Assembly: GCA_949128115.1 (NCBI GenBank)
Contig: OX421961.1
Coordinates: 130,203,050 to 130,267,049 of the forward strand
From: Anaspis maculata
Taxonomy: Eukaryota > Arthropoda > Insecta > Coleoptera > Scraptiidae
Reading direction: 5' to 3'
DNA length: 64,000 nt
The translations under genes were made by a program, and so were the position numbers. Positions 59,776 to 64,000 of this stretch are shown in pieces (positions within the stretch are counted from its first letter, which is position 1; each line of letters begins with the position of its first letter). Under the pieces are notes generated by a model, which was given only the letters and a program-made list of their open reading frames with translations, was not told the origin of the DNA and did no database searches.

Positions 59776-62700
59776 TTTTTGGATAACAATTGTGTCTTTA
59801 CTACTATATTTGTGTTCGTTTGTCAGATGTTGCGTTTGGAACAAGTAGCTGCCAACATCAAAAGTGGTGACCGATCGTTTTGAAAGTCACGTGGGTTGAA
59901 GCCTGAAGTCACGTGGGTTGGAGCCTGGAGTCACGTGGGTTCAAACCTGAACTTTTTGGATAACAATTGTGTCTTTTTTTCTATATTTGTGTTCGTTCGT
60001 CAGATGTTGCGTTTGGAACAAGTAGCTGCCAACTCCAAAAGTGGTGACCGATCGTTTTAAATGTCACGTGGGTTGAAGCCTGAAATCACGTGGGTTGAAG
60101 CCTGAAGTCACGTGGGTTAAAACCTGAACTTTTTGGATAACAATTGTGTCTTTTCTTCTATATTTGTGTTCGTTCGTCAGATGTTGCGTTTGGAACAAGT
60201 AGCTGCCAACATCAAAAGTGGTGACCGATCGATTTAAAAGTCACGTGAGTTGAAGCCTGAAGTCACGTGGGTTGGAGCCTGGAGTCACGTGGGTTCAAAC
60301 CTGAACTTTTTGAATAACAATTTCGTCATTTTTGTTTTGATATTTGTGTTCGTTCGTCAGATGTTGCGTTTGGAACAAGTAGCTGCCAACATCAAAAGTG
60401 GTGACCGATCGTTTTAAAAGTCACGTGGGTTGAAGCCTGGAGTCACGTGGGTTGAAGCCTGAAGTCACGTGGGTTGAAGCCTGAAATCACGTGGGTTAAA
60501 ACCTGAACTTTCTTGATAACAATTGTGTCTTTTCTTCTATATTTGTGTTCGTTCGTCAGATGTTGCGTTTGGAACAAGTAGCTGCCAACATCAGAAGTGG
60601 TGACCGATCGTTTTAAAAGTCACGTGCGTCGAAGCCTGAAGTCACGTGGGTTGGAGCCTGGAGTCACGTGGGCTCAAACCTGATTTTTTGGAATAACAAT
60701 TTCGTCATTTTTTTTTGATATTTGTGTTCGTTTGTCAGATGTTGCGTTTGGAACAAGTAGCTGCCAACTCCAAAAGTGGTGACCGATCGTTCTAAAAGTC
60801 ACGTGGAATGAAGCCTGAAGTCACGTGGGTTGAAGCCTGAAGTCACGTGGGTTAAAACCTGAACTTTTTGGATAACAATTAAGTCTTTACTTCTATATTT
60901 GTGTTCGTTCGTCAGATGTTGCGTTTGGAACAAGTAGCTGCCAACATCAAAAGTGGTGACCGATCGTTTTAAAAGTCACGTGGGTTGAAGCCTGAAGTCA
61001 CGTGGGTTGTAGCCTGGAGTCACGTGGGTTCAAACCTGAACTTTTTGGATAACAATTGTGTTTTTTTTTTCTATATTTGTGTTCGTTCGTCAGATGTTGC
61101 GTTTGGAAAGAGTAGCTGCCAACTTCAAAAATGGTGACCGATCGTTTTCAAAGTCACGTGGGTTGAAGCCTGAAGTCACGTGAGTTGAAGCCTGAAGTAG
61201 TGAAGTCACGTGGGTTGAAGCCTGAAGTCACGTGGGTCAAAACCTGAACTTTTTGGATAACAATTGTGTCTTTTCTTCCATATTTGTGTTCGTTCGTCAG
61301 ATGTTGCGTTTGGAACAAGTAGCTGCCAACATCAAAAGTGGTGACCGATCGTTTTAAAAGTCACGTGGGTTGGAGCCTGAAGTCACGTGGGTTGGAGCCT
61401 GGAGTCACGTGGGTTCAAACCTGAACTTTTTGAATAACAATTTTGTCATTTTTGTTCTGATATTTGTGTTCGTTCGTCATATGTTGCGTTTGGAACAAGT
61501 AGCTGCCATCTCCAAAAGTGGTGACCGATCGTTTTGAAAGTCACGTGGGTTGAAGCCTGGAGTCACGTGGGTTGAAGCCTGAAGTCACGTGGGTTGAAGC
61601 CTGAAATCACGTGGGTTAAAACCTGAACTTTCTGGATAACAATTGTGTCTTTACTTCTATATTTGTGTTCGTTCGTCAGATGTTACGTTTGGAACAAGTA
61701 GCTGCCAACATCAAAAGTGGTGACCGATCGTTTTAAAAGTCACGTGGGTTGAAGCTTGAAGTCAAGTGGGTTGGAGCCTGGAGTCACGTGGGTTCAATCC
61801 TGAACTTTTTGGATAACAATTGTGTCTTTTTTTCTATATTTGTGTTCGTTCGTCAGATTTTGCGTTTGGTAAAGGTAGCTGCCAACTTCAAAAATGGTGA
61901 CCGATCGTTTTCAAAGTCACGTGGGTTGGAGCCTGAAGTCACGTGGATTGAAGCCTGAAGTCACGTGGGTTGAAGCCTGAAGTCACGTGGGTTAAAACCT
62001 GATTTTCTTGGATAACAAATTTGTCTTTTCTTCTATATTTGTGTTCGTTCGTCAGATGTTGCGTTTGGAACAAGTAGCTGCCAACATCAAAAGTGGTGAC
62101 CGATCGTTTTTAGAGGCACGTGGGTTGAAGCCTGAAGTCACGTGGGTTGGAGCCTGGAGTCACGTGGGTTGAAACCTGAACTTTTTGGATAACAATTGTG
62201 TCTTTACTTCTATATTTGTGTTCGTTCGTCAGATGTTGCGTTTGGAACAAGTAGCTGCCAACATCAAAAGAGGTGACCAATCGTTTTAAAAGTCACGTGG
62301 GTTGAAGCCTGAAGTCACGTGGGTTGGAGCCTGGAGTCACGTGGGTTCAAACCTGAAGTTTTTGGGTGACAATTGTGTCTTTTTTTCTATATTTGTGTTC
62401 GTTCGTCAGATGTTGCGTTTGGAAAGAGTAGCTGCCAACTTCAAAAGTGGTGACCGATCGTTTTAAAAGTCACGTGGGTTGAAGCCTGAAGTAACGTGGG
62501 TTGAAGCCTGGAGTCACGTGGGTTAAAACCTGAACTTTTTGGATGACAATTGTGTCTTTTCTTCTATATTTGTGTTCGTTCGTCAGATGTTGCGTTTGGA
62601 ACAAGTAGCTGCCAACATCAGAAGTGGTGACCGATCGTTTTAAAAGTCACGTGGGTCGAAGCCTGAAGTCACGTGGGTTGAAGCCTGAAGTCACGTGGGT

Positions 62701-64000
62701 TGGAGCCTGGAGTCACGTGGGTTCAAACCTGAAGTTTTTGGGTAACAATTGTGTTTTTTTTTCTATATTTTGTTCGTTCGTCAGATGTTGCGTTTGGAAA
62801 GAGTAGCTGCCAACTTCAAAAGTGGTGACCGATCGTTTCAAAAGTCACGTGGGTTGAAGCCTGGAGTCACGTGGGTTGGGGCCTGGAGTCACGTGGGCTC
62901 AAACCAGAACTTTTTGGATAACAATTGTGTCTTTTTTTCTTTATTTGTGTTCGTTCGTCAGATGTTGCGTTTGGAACAAGTAGCTGCCAACATCAAAAGT
63001 GGTGACCGATCGTTTTAAAAGTCACGTGGGTTGAAGCCTGAAGTCACGTGGGTTGGAGCCTGGAGTCACGTGGGTTCAAACCTGAACTTTTTGAATAACA
63101 ATTCCGTCATTTTTGTTTTGATATTTGTGTTCGTTCGTCAGATGTTGCGTTTGGAACAAGTAGCTGCCATCTCCAAAAGTGGTGACCGATCGTTTTAAAA
63201 GTCACGTGGGTTGAAGCCTGGAGTCACGTGGGTTGAAGCCTGAAGTCACGTGGGTTGAAGCCTGAAATCACGTGGGTTAAAACCTGAACTTTTTGGATAA
63301 CAATTGTGTCTTTACTTCTATATTTGTGTTCGTTCGTCTGATGTTGCGTTTGGAACAAGTAGCTGCCAACTCCAAAAGTGGTGGCCGATCGTTTTAAAAG
63401 TCACGTGGGTTGAAGCCTGAAGTCACGTGGGTTGAAGCCCGAAGTCACGTGGGTTGAAACCTGAACTTTTTGGATAACAATTGTGTCTTTACTTCTATAT
63501 TTGTGTTCGTTCGTCAGATGTTGCGTTTGGAACAAGTAGCTGCCAACATCAAAAGTGGTGACCAATCGTTTTAAAAGTCACGTGGGTTGAAGCCTGAAGT
63601 CACGTGGGTTGGAGCCTGGAGTCACGTGGGTTCAAACCTGAAGTTTTTGGGTGACAATTGTGTCTTTTTTTCTATATTTGTGTTCGTTCGTCAGATGTTG
63701 CGTTTGGAAAGAGTAGCTGCCAACTTCAAAAGTGGTGACCGATCGTTTTAAAAGTCACGTGGGTTGAAGCCTGAAGTAACGTGGGTTGAAGCCTGGAGTC
63801 ACGTGGGTTAAAACCTGAACTTTTTGGATGACAATTGTGTCTTTTCTTCTATATTTGTGTTCGTTCGTCAGATGTTGCGTTTGGAACAAGTAGCTGCCAA
63901 CATCAGAAGTGGTGACCGATCGTTTTAAAAGTCACGTGGGTCGAAGCCTGAAGTCACGTGGGTTGAAGCCTGAAGTCACGTGGGTTGGAGCCTGGAGTCA

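Larger units (their letters stand above)
1..64000. repeat. Satellite DNA array, 177 bp monomer family
   Basis: Every stretch read in the window is a copy of the same monomer: a 111 bp spacer followed by two to six 22 bp subrepeats, always in the same orientation. About 350 monomers are expected from the roughly 184 bp average spacing in the first 2 kb. No stretch of 300 bp lacks the repeat, no inverted copy was found, and no unrelated insertion was seen. The array continues past both ends, since the first base lies inside a subrepeat run and the last bases are mid-monomer. G+C of the 177 bp consensus is about 43.5%, with a G over C excess on this strand (47 G, 30 C). By analogy with known satellites this is probably heterochromatin, but no centromere or telomere landmark fixes its chromosomal position. 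Confidence 0.98.
56994..64000. repeat. 7,589 bp tandem unit, copy 2 (cut by window end)
   Basis: The second copy is 7,007 bp long up to the window edge, about 580 bp short of complete. No difference from copy 1 was noticed in the stretches compared. Its right part, from 59,754, also equals the first 4,247 bases of the window. Confidence 0.92.

Noticed and set aside
1..64000. CRISPR-like pattern of short direct repeats and spacers
   Set aside because: The spacers are all the same sequence, the subrepeats are tandem without unique spacers, there are no cas genes, and the orientation and monomer length are typical of satellite DNA.
1..64000. Telomeric repeat, rDNA, tRNA or known transposon sequence
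   Set aside because: No telomere-type short repeat, rRNA or tRNA fold, terminal repeat with target duplication, or polymerase/transposase frame was seen anywhere in the window.

Overview
The whole 64 kb window is one uninterrupted, head-to-tail satellite DNA array. I found no credible gene, RNA gene, transposon, CRISPR array or unique sequence in it, and both window edges cut through the array. The repeat style (about 177 bp monomers, tens of kilobases long, higher-order structure at several scales) points to constitutive heterochromatin of a eukaryotic nuclear genome, such as centromeric, pericentromeric, subtelomeric, or sex- or B-chromosome DNA. I do not recognise the satellite family and cannot name the species. 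CpG is not depleted in the consensus (8 observed, about 8 expected in 177 bp, at about 43.5% G+C). That argues weakly against a genome that heavily methylates its satellites.

Basic unit. The standard monomer is 177 bp. It consists of a 111 bp AT-richer spacer plus three copies of a 22 bp subrepeat that begins TCACGTGGGTTGAAGCCTGA. Each subrepeat carries one CACGTG palindrome. The subrepeat just before the spacer is a distinct form (GGTTCAAACC, GGTTAAAACC or similar). Monomers with two to six subrepeats and spacers with small indels give lengths of about 155 to 245 bp. At the roughly 184 bp average seen in the first 2 kb, the window holds about 350 monomers and roughly a thousand CACGTG boxes, all in the same orientation.

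Layout. 1-4,867 is a block that recurs at 52,165-57,031 and again, cut by the window edge, at 59,754-64,000. 2,409-6,470 is built on a 1,285 bp offset. 6,421-8,007 contains a 707 bp offset repeat. 8,118-10,773 is a rearranged version of the first 2.8 kb. 10,774 to about 32,890 is a 10,882-10,885 bp tandem duplication whose unit has the form D-E-D (D about 3,675 bp, E about 3,327 bp, D+E = 7,002 bp). A partial E follows to 34,383. 34,001-41,286 is a 3,643 bp tandem duplication. 41,287-46,580 is a mosaic of blocks seen elsewhere, with a 357 bp dimer duplication. 46,581-51,911 is a 2,746 bp tandem duplication. 49,405-64,000 is a 7,589 bp tandem duplication whose second copy runs off the window.

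How it works together. Shared private mutations show that the large blocks are recent copies. Chimeric monomers mark several block joins, and in six of the seven I resolved, the exchange interval contains the same 20 bp stretch of the spacer. The picture is an array evolving by unequal exchange at 22 bp, 177 bp, 1.3 kb and 2.7-10.9 kb scales. Block boundaries come from reading by eye and comparing offsets of diagnostic variants. They should be good to a few tens of bases where a junction is resolved and are otherwise approximate.
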